A model generated the notes under the pieces. The model was not told the origin of the DNA. It ran no database searches and saw only the letters and a list, made by a program, of their open reading frames with translations. Positions 33,943 to 42,016 of a DNA stretch of 64,000 nucleotides are shown piece by piece; the stretch's first letter is position 1; every line of letters begins with the position of its first letter. The position numbers and the translations under genes are program-made. Source of the stretch: Methylobacteriaceae bacterium (GTDB lineage Bacteria > Pseudomonadota > Alphaproteobacteria > Rhizobiales > Beijerinckiaceae); assembly GCA_020638195.1 (NCBI GenBank), contig JACKJC010000006.1, positions 62,001 through 126,000 of the forward strand, in the 5' to 3' direction.

Positions 33943-34100
33943 ATCGCCACGGACGGATTGGCGACGCCTGACCTGCTGCCCCGCTGAGGGCGAGACTGGT
34001 CCGTCCACCTGATTTCATTTTCAGATCGTCGATCGGCGGTCGCGGCGCGCGAATGCGCTCGCGGACGGCGCTTCAGCAAGTCTGATGTAGGGAGAAAGTC

Positions 34101-34178
34101 ATGGGACGTGGATTGCTTCTTTGGCTCATTGGAGTGCCGATCCCCATCATCCTCCTCGTCATGTTCCTGTACCGCTGA
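34101..34178 (+). CDS. 25-residue membrane peptide
   Basis: Very short frame: MGRGLLLWLIGVPI, then a hydrophobic stretch PIILLVMFLY and a final Arg. One membrane segment fills most of it. Support: AGGGAGAAAGTC ribosome site directly before the ATG, an EcfG-like promoter upstream and a strong hairpin terminator after the stop. I recall very similar hypothetical peptides in rhizobia, which would need a search to confirm. Function unknown. Confidence 0.72.
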   Translation: MGRGLLLWLIGVPIPIILLVMFLYR

Positions 34179-34203
34179 TCGAAGGCGGCCACGCGCGCCA
34201 CAT

Positions 34204-34241
34204 GACGAAACGCCCGCGTCGCGAGAGGCGGGCGTTTCGTC
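34204..34241. terminator. Strong hairpin between peptide gene and receiver gene
   Basis: Perfect 14-base stem GACGAAACGCCCGC / GCGGGCGTTTCGTC (34204-34217 and 34228-34241). It separates convergent genes and may work both ways. Confidence 0.8.
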
Positions 34242-34263
34242 GTAGCGGCGGTCGTTGCGAGCG

Positions 34264-34524
34264 CTAATTCACGCAAACGCCAATTTGCGTGCAGTCCACT
34301 ATGATGTCGGCGGGCGCCGGCATGCGAACGAAGATATGCGGGCCGGACCGCCCGTCCCCGAGATGCAGATCGACGATCGCGGAGCGGAACGCGCCGACAT
34401 GCAGCCCCTGCATCGCCTCGGCCGAATTGGCGACGACTGTGGCAGACGTTATCCCGCGCCGCGTTGCTTGCTCCTCCAGTTCGAAAGCGACGAGTGCATC
34501 GTCTTCGCATATCAGAAGAGTCAT
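34264..34524 (-). CDS. Short receiver-like response regulator (truncated receiver)
   Basis: 86 residues. It begins as a receiver domain (LLICEDDALVAFELEEQATRRG) and has the phosphoacceptor Asp52 in AIVDLHLGDGRSG. It stops soon after: the conserved Thr/Ser strand, the Lys-Pro loop and the last helix are replaced by ADIIVDCTQIGVCVN. Full receivers need about 115-120 residues. It may be a decayed regulator or a small docking protein. The initiator and frame are clean and it lies inside the stress locus. Confidence 0.75.
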   Translation of the reverse strand: MTLLICEDDALVAFELEEQATRRGITSATVVANSAEAMQGLHVGAFRSAIVDLHLGDGRSGPHIFVRMPAPADIIVDCTQIGVCVN

Positions 34525-34608
34525 GGTTGTCCGTCCTGCGGGAGTGCGACGCGCAACGCCCGGCTACAGCATGCGCGACCGGGCGTGGGAGACATGTGAG
34601 AAGCGCCG

Positions 34609-34800
34609 TCAGGCCTTGTCGATCAGTTTCTTGACTGCGTCCTTGCCCTTGCCGAGCGCCTGCTGCGCCTCGCCCTTGCGTTCCTGAAGAAGTCCCTCGG
34701 CCTCGACGTCGGGCCGGTTCATCGCTTTGCCGGCCGCCTGCTTGGCGTTGCCGATGGCTTCGTTGGCGTACCCCTTGATCTTGTCGGTCGTGCTGCTCAT
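34609..34800 (-). CDS. csbD: CsbD family stress protein
   Basis: 63-residue, charged, probably helical or disordered protein with the family pattern DKIKGYANEAIGNAKQAAGKA and AEGLLQERKGEAQQALGKGKDAVKKLI. CsbD-like proteins are classical general-stress products (sigma B in Bacillus, EcfG in alphaproteobacteria). An exact EcfG-type promoter precedes it, divergent from that of the DUF1328 gene. Confidence 0.93.
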   Translation of the reverse strand: MSSTTDKIKGYANEAIGNAKQAAGKAMNRPDVEAEGLLQERKGEAQQALGKGKDAVKKLIDKA

Positions 34801-34857
34801 GGCGATCCGGTCCTCGTGTTGTGGAGAGAACGGGCGCTAGGCCCGATCCGCCGCAAC

Positions 34858-34882
34858 AACGCGCCGCGCATCGGCGGGTTCC
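34858..34882 (-). promoter_or_regulatory. EcfG-type promoter of csbD
   Basis: Minus strand GGAAC (34882-34878), 16 bases, CGTT (34861-34858), 57 bases before the csbD ATG. Exact match. Confidence 0.88.
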
Positions 34883-34929
34883 GGACCGGCGAGACGGCGT
34901 CAGACAATTCGAAAACATCAACGCCCGAT

Positions 34930-34954
34930 GGAACCACAGCGCGGACGCGTCGTT
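34930..34954 (+). promoter_or_regulatory. EcfG-type promoter of the second DUF1328 gene
   Basis: GGAAC (34930-34934), 16 bases, CGTT (34951-34954), 59 bases before the ATG at 35014. Exact match; divergent from the csbD promoter. Confidence 0.88.
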
Positions 34955-35013
34955 ATCGCCGCAGGTTCGAAGCCTCGCTTTTGTCACACGAGGCGCACGG
35001 AAAGGACAAAGCC

Positions 35014-35187
35014 ATGGGTAGCTTGCTGCATTACGCCATCATCTTTCTGATTGTCGCGCTCGTCGCCGCCTTCTTCGGCTTCGGCGGCGTCGCGGGAACG
35101 GCCATGGGCGGCGCGCAGCTGCTGTTCTGGGCGGCGATCGTCCTGTTCATCATCTCGGCGGTGATCGGCCTCATCCGCCGGGCGTGA
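35014..35187 (+). CDS. DUF1328 small membrane protein (second copy)
   Basis: 57 residues with two membrane helices (IIFLIVALVAAFFGFGGVA and LLFWAAIVLFIISAVIGLI) and a basic end. ATG 35014 has AAAGGA eight bases upstream. Paralogue of the gene at 33664, with more typical family sequence. Preceded by an exact EcfG promoter and followed by a terminator with a T-run. Confidence 0.92.
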   Translation: MGSLLHYAIIFLIVALVAAFFGFGGVAGTAMGGAQLLFWAAIVLFIISAVIGLIRRA

Positions 35188-35212
35188 TGCAGCGGAGCTT
35201 TCCGCAGATACG

Positions 35213-35239
35213 AAAAGCGCGGCTTCGGCCGCGCTTTTT
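35213..35239. terminator. Rho-independent terminator, DUF1328/metC
   Basis: Stem AAAAGCGCGGC / GCCGCGCTTTT with a TTCG tetraloop, ending in five T on the plus strand. It serves the DUF1328 gene and, through its A-tract, probably metC from the other side. Confidence 0.92.
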
Positions 35240-35254
35240 GTTCGCGACCGACGA

Positions 35255-36445
35255 TCAGTCGCCGGCGGAGCGCAATTGCGCGAATCCCCGATCGAGATCG
35301 TCCTGCAGATCCTCGATATTCTCCAGCCCAACGGAAAACCGCAGCGCCGGCCCCTCGGGCTTCCACTCCGTCGCCGTGCGATAGGGCGCGCAGTCGAACG
35401 GCACGACGAGGCTCTCGAAACCGCCCCAGGAATAGCCGAGCCCGAAAAGCTCGAGCGAGTCGAGCATGGCGGCGACGGCCTTTTTCGACGCGGGCTTCAG
35501 GACGATCGAGAACAGTCCGGACGAGCCTGAAAAATCGCGCTTCCAGATCGCATGGCCGGGATCGTCGGGCAGGGCGGGATGCAGTACGCGCGAAACTTCC
35601 GGCCGGGCCTTGAGCCAGTTGGCCAGCGCCAATCCCTGCCGTTCGGCCTCGCGCAGCCGCAGCTCCATCGTGCGCAGCCCGCGCAATGCGAGAAACACGT
35701 CCTCCGGTCCCGCGCAATTCGCCATCGTGTCGTAAGTCTCCCGCAGGCGCGGCCACCATTCGGCGTTCGCCGAAACGAGACCGAGCAGCAGGTCCGAATG
35801 GCCCGACAGATATTTGGTGCCCGCCTCGATCGCGAGATCGACGCCCCGTTCGTGCGGCGGAAAGAAGAGCGGCGTCGCCCAGGTGTTGTCCATGATGACG
35901 CAAGCGCCTTTTTCGCGCGCGATAGCGGAAATCGCGGGAATGTCCTGCATCTCGAAACTCTGCGACCCCGGCGCCTCGACCACGATCGCGATTGTATTCG
36001 GCCGCATCAGCTTGCCGACGCCTTCGCCGATCAGCGGATCGTAATAGGTCGTCTCGACGCCGAGTTTCGCCAGCATGGAATCGCAGAATGCCCGCGTCGG
36101 CCGGTAGGCGCTGTCGGTGACCAGCACATGCCCGCCCGCGCGCGCGACGGTGAACATGGCAAGCGCGATCGCCGAAAGGCCCGAGGGGGCCAGAACCGTG
36201 CCGGCTGCGCCGCAGAGTTCCGACCAGGCTTCCTCCAGCGAATCCGTCGTCGGCGTGCCCTTGGTGCCGTAGACGTAGCGCTGGCGGCGCGCATAGAGCT
36301 CCTCGACATTTGGATAGAGAACAGTCGAGCCGCGATAGATCGGCGTATTGACGAAGCCGTGGTTTTCGAAGGGCGCGCGGCCGGCGTGAACCAGCCGCGT
36401 GCGGCTGCCCATTTTGGCCCGTCCGTCCTTGGTCGATTTGGTCAT
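35255..36445 (-). CDS. metC: Cystathionine beta-lyase
   Basis: PLP enzyme of the Cys/Met-metabolism family, 396 residues, that splits cystathionine to homocysteine. The PLP-binding Lys211 is in IEAGTKYLSGHSD, preceded by MDNTWATPLFFPP; substrate-contact motifs YGTKGTPTTDSLE and GYSWGGFESL are present. The rhizobial MetC group often lies divergent from the aapJQMP transport operon, as here; the 152-base gap holds both promoters. Cystathionine gamma-synthase or gamma-lyase are less likely alternatives. Confidence 0.92.
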   Translation of the reverse strand: MTKSTKDGRAKMGSRTRLVHAGRAPFENHGFVNTPIYRGSTVLYPNVEELYARRQRYVYGTKGTPTTDSLEEAWSELCGAAGTVLAPSGLSAIALAMFTVARAGGHVLVTDSAYRPTRAFCDSMLAKLGVETTYYDPLIGEGVGKLMRPNTIAIVVEAPGSQSFEMQDIPAISAIAREKGACVIMDNTWATPLFFPPHERGVDLAIEAGTKYLSGHSDLLLGLVSANAEWWPRLRETYDTMANCAGPEDVFLALRGLRTMELRLREAERQGLALANWLKARPEVSRVLHPALPDDPGHAIWKRDFSGSSGLFSIVLKPASKKAVAAMLDSLELFGLGYSWGGFESLVVPFDCAPYRTATEWKPEGPALRFSVGLENIEDLQDDLDRGFAQLRSAGD

Positions 36446-36597
36446 GCGATACTCCCGGAGGCCTCGTTCGTACCTTTCCGGAAGCCATGCGTCGAGCCGG
36501 GACTTGTGGCTTGACCGGCGCGACTGAAACGCTTGTTATTGCCCGATTGGGCGGCTGACCCTGACGCCCGCGAAATTCTCGAACCGACGGACGCCCC

Positions 36598-37632
36598 ATG
36601 ACCCGCACTCGCCGCCCGCTGCTCGCGCTCGCCACGCTCGCTCTTTCGGCCTCCGTGGCGCTTCCCGGCTCAGCTTTCGCCGGCCCGACGCTCGACGCGG
36701 TCAAGAAGCGCGGCGAACTCGTATGCGGCTCCAACCCCGGCATCGCCGGTTTTGGCCTGCCAGATGACAAGGGCCAATGGAAAGGGTTCGACATCGAGTT
36801 CTGCCGAGCGATGGCGTCGGCGATCTTCAACGACCCCAACAAGGTCCGCTTCACGCCGCTGAGCGCCAAGGATCGGTTCACCGCGCTGCAGTCGGGCGAG
36901 ATCGACGTTCTGTCGCGCAACACCACCTGGACGCAGTCGCGCGAAGTGGGGCAGGGCTTCGAGTTCGGCGCCGTCACCTATTATGACGGCCAGGGCTTCA
37001 TGGTGCGGAAAAAGCTGAACGTGAATTCGGCGCTCGAACTCTCCGGCGCCTCAGTCTGCGTGCAGCAGGGCACGACGACCGAACTCAACCTCGCCGACTT
37101 CTTCCGCACCCACAACATGAAATACGAATCCGTCGTGTTCGCCACCGCCGACGAAGCGCTCAAAGCCTATGACACCGGCCGCTGCGACAGCTTCACGACC
37201 GACATGTCGCAGCTCTACGGCGAGCGCACCAAGCTCGGCAATCCGGAAGACCATGTGATCCTGCCCGAGGTCATCTCCAAGGAGCCGCTCGGTCCCGTCG
37301 TGCGCCAGGGCGACGACCAATGGTTCAATCTGGTCAAGTGGACGCACTACGCCATGGTGACGGCCGAGGAACTCAGCGTGACCAAGGCGAACGTCGACGA
37401 GAAGCTCAAGGACACAAATCCGGAAATCAAGCGCCTGCTCGGAACCGAAGGCGATTTTGGCGCGGGCCTCGGCCTCGGAAAGGACTGGGCCTACCGCATC
37501 ATCAAGAACATCGGCAATTACGGCGAGGTTTTCGATCGTAACGTCGGCGCCGGCTCGAAGCTCAAGATCCAGCGCGGCCTGAACGCGCTCTGGACCAACA
37601 AGGGGCTGCAGTACGCGCCGCCGATCCGCTGA
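36598..37632 (+). CDS. aapJ: General L-amino acid ABC transporter, periplasmic binding protein
   Basis: 344 residues; signal peptide ends near residue 28 (GSAFA). The mature protein opens with TLDAVKKRGELVCGSNPGIAGFGLPDDKGQWKGFDIEFCRAMA and has AKDRFTALQSGEIDVLSRNTTWT, the AapJ pattern. It captures a wide range of L-amino acids. First gene of the operon aapJ-aapQ-aapM. Confidence 0.95.
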   Translation: MTRTRRPLLALATLALSASVALPGSAFAGPTLDAVKKRGELVCGSNPGIAGFGLPDDKGQWKGFDIEFCRAMASAIFNDPNKVRFTPLSAKDRFTALQSGEIDVLSRNTTWTQSREVGQGFEFGAVTYYDGQGFMVRKKLNVNSALELSGASVCVQQGTTTELNLADFFRTHNMKYESVVFATADEALKAYDTGRCDSFTTDMSQLYGERTKLGNPEDHVILPEVISKEPLGPVVRQGDDQWFNLVKWTHYAMVTAEELSVTKANVDEKLKDTNPEIKRLLGTEGDFGAGLGLGKDWAYRIIKNIGNYGEVFDRNVGAGSKLKIQRGLNALWTNKGLQYAPPIR

Positions 37633-37650
37633 TCGCTCGCGGCGCGCCTC

Positions 37651-38835
37651 ATGAGCGTCACGATGGCGAGCGCGGCCCCGAAGCCGAAGATCTGGAACGA
37701 CCCGTTCTGGCGCGGTCTGATCTTCCAGGGGGCGCTACTCGTCGTTGTGCTGTTCCTGCTCGCGGGCGCGGTCATCAACGCGCGCGACAACATGCAGGCG
37801 CGCGGCATCCCCACCGATTTCGCATTCTGGGACCGACCGGCCTCTTTCGACATCAACCAGACGCTCATTCCCTATTCGGCGACGTCGCCGAATAGCCAGG
37901 TCTTCTGGGTAGGGCTGCTCAATACGCTTCTGGTCGCCGGCCTCGGCATCGTTCTGTCCACGGTCATCGGCTTCGCGGTCGGCGCGGCGCGTCTGTCGAC
38001 CAGCTGGCTGGTCGCCAAACTCGCCGCGATCTATGTCGAAGGCATCCGCAACGTCCCGCTGCTGCTGCAGATCATCTTCTGGTACAACGTGGTTCTCGGA
38101 AACCTGCCGCATCCCAGGCAGGCGGCGCCCTTTCTCGATATCGCCTTCCTGTCCAACCGCGGCCTGTTCGTGCCGGCGCCTGTCTTCGGGCCGGGCTCGA
38201 ACGCGATCTGGATCGCGCTCACCATCGGCATCGTCGGCGCCATCCTCTTCCGTCTATGGGCGGCGAAACGCCAGCGTGACACCGGCCGACAGGCGCCGGT
38301 GGGTTGGGTCACGGCCGCGCTCGTGATTGGTCTGCCGCTTCTCGCCTATCTCGCGGCGGGCCGCCCGATCGGCGTCGACTATCCTCGTCTCAAGGGGTTC
38401 AATTTCACCGGCGGCCAGCGCCTGACGCCGGAATTCGTCGCGCTCCTGCTGGCGTTGACGCTCTATACGGCCGCCTTCATCGCCGAAATCGTGCGCTCCG
38501 GCATACTCGCCGTGCCCAAGGGCCAGAGCGAGGCGGCCGCCGCTCTCGGCCTTCGCGCGACGCCGACTCGCAAGCTGGTGATCATGCCGCAGGCGATGCG
38601 GGTCATCATCCCACCGCTGATCAATCAATATCTGAACCTGACCAAGAACTCGACGCTCGCCGTCGCCATCGGCTATCCCGATCTCTTCAACGTCTTCTCG
38701 GGCACAGTCCTCAACAACACGGGCGCTGCGGTGCAGATCGTCTTCATGACGATGGCGGTCTATCTGGTCGTCAGCCTGATCACCTCGGTGGTCATGAACG
38801 CCTACAACGCGCGCATGTCGCTGCGGGAGCGCTGA
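37651..38835 (+). CDS. aapQ: General L-amino acid ABC transporter permease AapQ
   Basis: 394 residues, about eight membrane helices. The large N-terminal extension and the split permease with EGIRNVPLLLQIIFWYNVV and the cytoplasmic EAA loop GQSEAAAALGLRATPTRKLVIMPQAMRVIIPPLINQYLNL identify AapQ. It pairs with AapM to form the channel. Confidence 0.95.
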   Translation: MSVTMASAAPKPKIWNDPFWRGLIFQGALLVVVLFLLAGAVINARDNMQARGIPTDFAFWDRPASFDINQTLIPYSATSPNSQVFWVGLLNTLLVAGLGIVLSTVIGFAVGAARLSTSWLVAKLAAIYVEGIRNVPLLLQIIFWYNVVLGNLPHPRQAAPFLDIAFLSNRGLFVPAPVFGPGSNAIWIALTIGIVGAILFRLWAAKRQRDTGRQAPVGWVTAALVIGLPLLAYLAAGRPIGVDYPRLKGFNFTGGQRLTPEFVALLLALTLYTAAFIAEIVRSGILAVPKGQSEAAAALGLRATPTRKLVIMPQAMRVIIPPLINQYLNLTKNSTLAVAIGYPDLFNVFSGTVLNNTGAAVQIVFMTMAVYLVVSLITSVVMNAYNARMSLRER

Positions 38836-38836
38836 C

Positions 38837-39958
38837 ATGGCCGGCTTCGTCCGAACAGCGCCCGAGCCGACCCTGCCGCCGCCCGCGGCTTCGATCGGCG
38901 TCGTCGCGACTTTGCGCGATCGGCTGTTCTCGGGACCGCTTGCGTCCGTATTCACCGTGCTCGGCGTCGTCTTCCTCGCCTGGGCGATCCCGCCGCTGGT
39001 CCGCTTTCTGGTGATCGACGCCGTCTGGAGCGCGCCGGACGGCGCCGCCTGCCGCGCGCCGGGGGCAGGGGCCTGCTGGGCCTACATCTGGCGCAAGGCA
39101 GGCTATTTCACCTACGGTTCCTATCCCATCGATCAGCGCTGGCGGGTCGATATCGTCTTCATCGTCGGCGCGATTCTCATCGCCTGGTTGCTCATCCGTC
39201 GCGCGCCATGGCGAAGCGTCGCCGCTGGCCTGTTTTTCATCGCTTATCCCGTCATGACCGTTCTACTGCTGCGCGGCGCGACCACGCTCGGTCTGGCCAT
39301 CGTGCCCACCGACATGTGGGGCGGCGTTCTCGTCACGCTCATCATGGCGCTTTCGGGCATCGTCTTCTCGCTGCCCTTCGGCGTGGCGCTGGCCCTTGGG
39401 CGTCGGTCGACGCTGCCCATCGTCCGGTTCTTTTCGATCGGCTTCATCGAGATCATGCGCGGCGTGCCCATGATCACGGTCCTGTTCATGGCCAATCTCA
39501 TGCTGCCGCTGTTCGTCCCCGAATCGTGGGCGCCCGACCGGCTGCTGCGTCCATTGATCGGCGTCGCCCTGTTTGCATCCGCCTATATGGCGGAGGTCGT
39601 GCGCGGCGGCCTGCAGGCGATCCCGAAGGGTCAGTTCGAGGGCGCGATGGCGCTCGGCCTCACCTATCCCCAGCGGATGCGGCTCATCATCCTGCCGCAG
39701 GCCCTGGCGATCGTCATTCCCGGGATCGTCAATTCGTTCATCGCGCTGTTTAAGGATACGACTCTCGTCGCCATCGTCGGCATCTTCGATTTCCTGCGCG
39801 CCGTCGATACGGCGCGACTCGATCCGGAATGGGCAGGCCCCACGATCACGGCGACAGGCTATGTATTCGCCGCGCTCTTCTACTTCGTGTTTTGCTTTGG
39901 AATGTCGCGCTATTCCCTTGCAGTTGAAAAAGAATTGGCGAAATCGCGCAATCGCTGA
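38837..39958 (+). CDS. aapM: General L-amino acid ABC transporter permease AapM
   Basis: 373 residues, about eight membrane helices, beginning one base after the aapQ stop. The EAA loop reads GQFEGAMALGLTYPQRMRLIILPQALAIVIPGIVNSFIALFKDTTLV. An aapP ATPase gene would be expected next but is not present; 109 non-coding bases lead instead to a polysaccharide-type gene. Confidence 0.95.
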   Translation: MAGFVRTAPEPTLPPPAASIGVVATLRDRLFSGPLASVFTVLGVVFLAWAIPPLVRFLVIDAVWSAPDGAACRAPGAGACWAYIWRKAGYFTYGSYPIDQRWRVDIVFIVGAILIAWLLIRRAPWRSVAAGLFFIAYPVMTVLLLRGATTLGLAIVPTDMWGGVLVTLIMALSGIVFSLPFGVALALGRRSTLPIVRFFSIGFIEIMRGVPMITVLFMANLMLPLFVPESWAPDRLLRPLIGVALFASAYMAEVVRGGLQAIPKGQFEGAMALGLTYPQRMRLIILPQALAIVIPGIVNSFIALFKDTTLVAIVGIFDFLRAVDTARLDPEWAGPTITATGYVFAALFYFVFCFGMSRYSLAVEKELAKSRNR

Positions 39959-40067
39959 CGATGCGCGCGCATCCTTAATGCCGCACCCTTCCGAGGCGGT
40001 AGAGTAAGTAGAAATTAACGGCTCGCGCCCATGATTGCCCCGCAAATCAGACTGGGGCGCGCGAGCG

Positions 40068-41555
40068 ATGGAATTTGTTGAGACGGCGGTTATCGGCGGC
40101 GGTCCCGCGGGCCTGACGGCAGCTTACACGCTTGCCAAGAACGGTCGCGACGTCATCGTTTTCGAGAAGGACCCCGTCTACGTCGGCGGCATCAGCCGCA
40201 CGGTCAATTACAAGGGATTCCTTTTCGATATCGGCGGTCATCGTTTCTTCTCGAAGTCGAAGGAAATCGTCGATCTCTGGAATGAGATCCTGCCCGACGA
40301 CTTCATCGATCGCCCGCGCTTGTCGCGCATCTTCTACAACAACAAATTCTATGGCTACCCGCTCAAGGCCTTCGAGGCTCTGTTCAATCTCGGCCTGTGG
40401 GAGTCGACGCTTTGCATGGCTTCCTTCGCCTATGCCAAGGCTTTTCCGGTCAAGGATCCCAGGACATTCCATCAATGGGTGCGCAACCAGTTCGGCGAGC
40501 GCCTGTTCTCGATCTTCTTCAAGACCTACACCGAGAAAGTGTGGGGCATGGGCTGCGACGAGATTTCGGCTGACTGGGCCGCGCAACGCATCAAGGGGCT
40601 TAACCTCGGCGCAGCAGTGATCGACGGTCTGCGTCGTTCGTTGGGTGTGAAGAAGAAGGGCGAGGGCGCGAAGTCGCTGATCGAATCCTTCCGCTATCCT
40701 CGCAAGGGCCCCGGCATGATGTGGGAAGCCGCGGCCAAGAAGATTGTCGGCTTCGGCGGTCGCGTGCAGATGGGCCGCTCGGTCGAGCATCTCGCTTACG
40801 ACGAGAAGTCGAAGGTCTGGACGGTGTCGGTGCGCCGCGCCGACGGCGTCCTGGAGCAGTATGCCGCGCGGAATGTGATTTCGTCTGCGCCGATCAACGA
40901 GCTGATGGCGTCCATCACGCCGACGCCGCTCAGCCTGCTGCATGCGCGCGACCTGAAGTACCGCGACTTCCTCACCGTCGTGCTGATCGGAAAGTCTTCC
41001 GTCGAATTGCCCGACAATTGGGTCTACATCCATGACCCGAGCGTGCAGGTCGGCCGCGTCCAGAATTTCCGTTCGTGGTCGCCGGAAATGATCCCGGACG
41101 GCGTTTCGACCTGCCTCGGTCTCGAATATTTCTGCTTCGAGGGCGATGGTCTGTGGTCGTCCGACGACAAGGATCTCGTCGAACTCGCCAAGCAGGAGAT
41201 CGACAAGATTGGCCTGATGAAGGCGGTCGACGTCGTCGACGCCTCCGTGGTGCGCCAGCCCAAGGCCTATCCGGTCTACGACGATTCCTATGCGCGCAAC
41301 GTCGAGGTGATCCGTCTCGAACTGTCCGGCCGTTTCGCCGGCCTGCATCTCGTCGGTCGCAACGGCATGCACAAGTACAACAATCAGGACCATGCGATGA
41401 TGACGGGGATGCTGACCGCCCTCAACATCATCTCGGGCGAGACGGTCTACAACACCTGGGAAGTCAACGAAGACGCCGAGTACGGCGAAGCCGGCGTGTC
41501 CGGGGCGCAGGAGGCTCTCAAGAGCGAACGCCTCGTTCCGCGCAAGGTCGCCTGA
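40068..41555 (+). CDS. FAD/NAD(P)-binding oxidoreductase, UDP-galactopyranose mutase-like
   Basis: 495 residues from ATG 40068. N-terminal Rossmann FAD motif (AVIGGGPAGLTAAYTLAKNGRDVIVFEKD), then a mutase-type body with ISRTVNYKGFLFDIGGHRFFSKSKEI, SRIFYNNKFYGYPLKAF and a C-terminal FAD contact LHLVGRNGMHKYNNQDHAM. Relatives annotated as UDP-galactopyranose mutase or NAD(P)/FAD protoporphyrinogen-oxidase-like exist. The GtrA gene overlapping its stop argues for sugar-nucleotide or lipid-linked sugar chemistry. Exact substrate unknown. Confidence 0.8.
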   Translation: MEFVETAVIGGGPAGLTAAYTLAKNGRDVIVFEKDPVYVGGISRTVNYKGFLFDIGGHRFFSKSKEIVDLWNEILPDDFIDRPRLSRIFYNNKFYGYPLKAFEALFNLGLWESTLCMASFAYAKAFPVKDPRTFHQWVRNQFGERLFSIFFKTYTEKVWGMGCDEISADWAAQRIKGLNLGAAVIDGLRRSLGVKKKGEGAKSLIESFRYPRKGPGMMWEAAAKKIVGFGGRVQMGRSVEHLAYDEKSKVWTVSVRRADGVLEQYAARNVISSAPINELMASITPTPLSLLHARDLKYRDFLTVVLIGKSSVELPDNWVYIHDPSVQVGRVQNFRSWSPEMIPDGVSTCLGLEYFCFEGDGLWSSDDKDLVELAKQEIDKIGLMKAVDVVDASVVRQPKAYPVYDDSYARNVEVIRLELSGRFAGLHLVGRNGMHKYNNQDHAMMTGMLTALNIISGETVYNTWEVNEDAEYGEAGVSGAQEALKSERLVPRKVA

Positions 41556-42007
41556 TGTCCCTTCAGGCCGCCGGGGAAGCATCCCGCGCGCCGCATGGCG
41601 CGCGGACCACGATTGTGTCTTTCGTGATCGACGCCTTCGGCTATGGCGCGGCCAGCGCTCTCGCGCTCGCTGTCGACTGGGGCTCGCTCATCCTGATGAC
41701 GAGCTACCTGGGCTTGCATTATTTGATCGCCGCCGCGCTCGCTTTCAGCTTCGGACTGGTTGTCGCCTACGTGCTCAGCGTGAAGCTGGTGTTTCGCGGG
41801 CGCTCGAAATACAGCGCGAGCGGCGAGCTGTTCGGCTTTCTCGTGACCGGGCTCGCGGGCCTCGCTCTCAACCAAGTGCTGATCTTCGCTTTCGTCGGCG
41901 GCCTGAATCTGCCGGTCGCTGCCGCCAAGGCGCCGACGGCGGTGTTGTGTTTCGCCTTCAATTTCCTGTCGCGCCGGTTCTTCCTGTTTCATCCCGCGCG
42001 CCCCTGA
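41555..42007 (+). CDS. GtrA family membrane protein
   Basis: 150 residues, four membrane helices. The pattern YGAASALALAVDWGSLILMTSY, SFGLVVAYVLSVKLVF and the end AFNFLSRRFFLFH is the GtrA domain, found in proteins that flip or help transfer lipid-linked sugars. Its ATG overlaps the preceding stop by one base (TGATG), so it is translated with the FAD enzyme. The next gene starts nine bases later. Confidence 0.9.
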   Translation: MSLQAAGEASRAPHGARTTIVSFVIDAFGYGAASALALAVDWGSLILMTSYLGLHYLIAAALAFSFGLVVAYVLSVKLVFRGRSKYSASGELFGFLVTGLAGLALNQVLIFAFVGGLNLPVAAAKAPTAVLCFAFNFLSRRFFLFHPARP

Positions 42008-42016
42008 GCAATCGCC

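Noticed and set aside
36446..36597. Possible SAM-responsive riboswitch upstream of metC
   Set aside because: Short self-complementary stretches such as TTCCGGAA occur, but no known SAM riboswitch core could be recognised.
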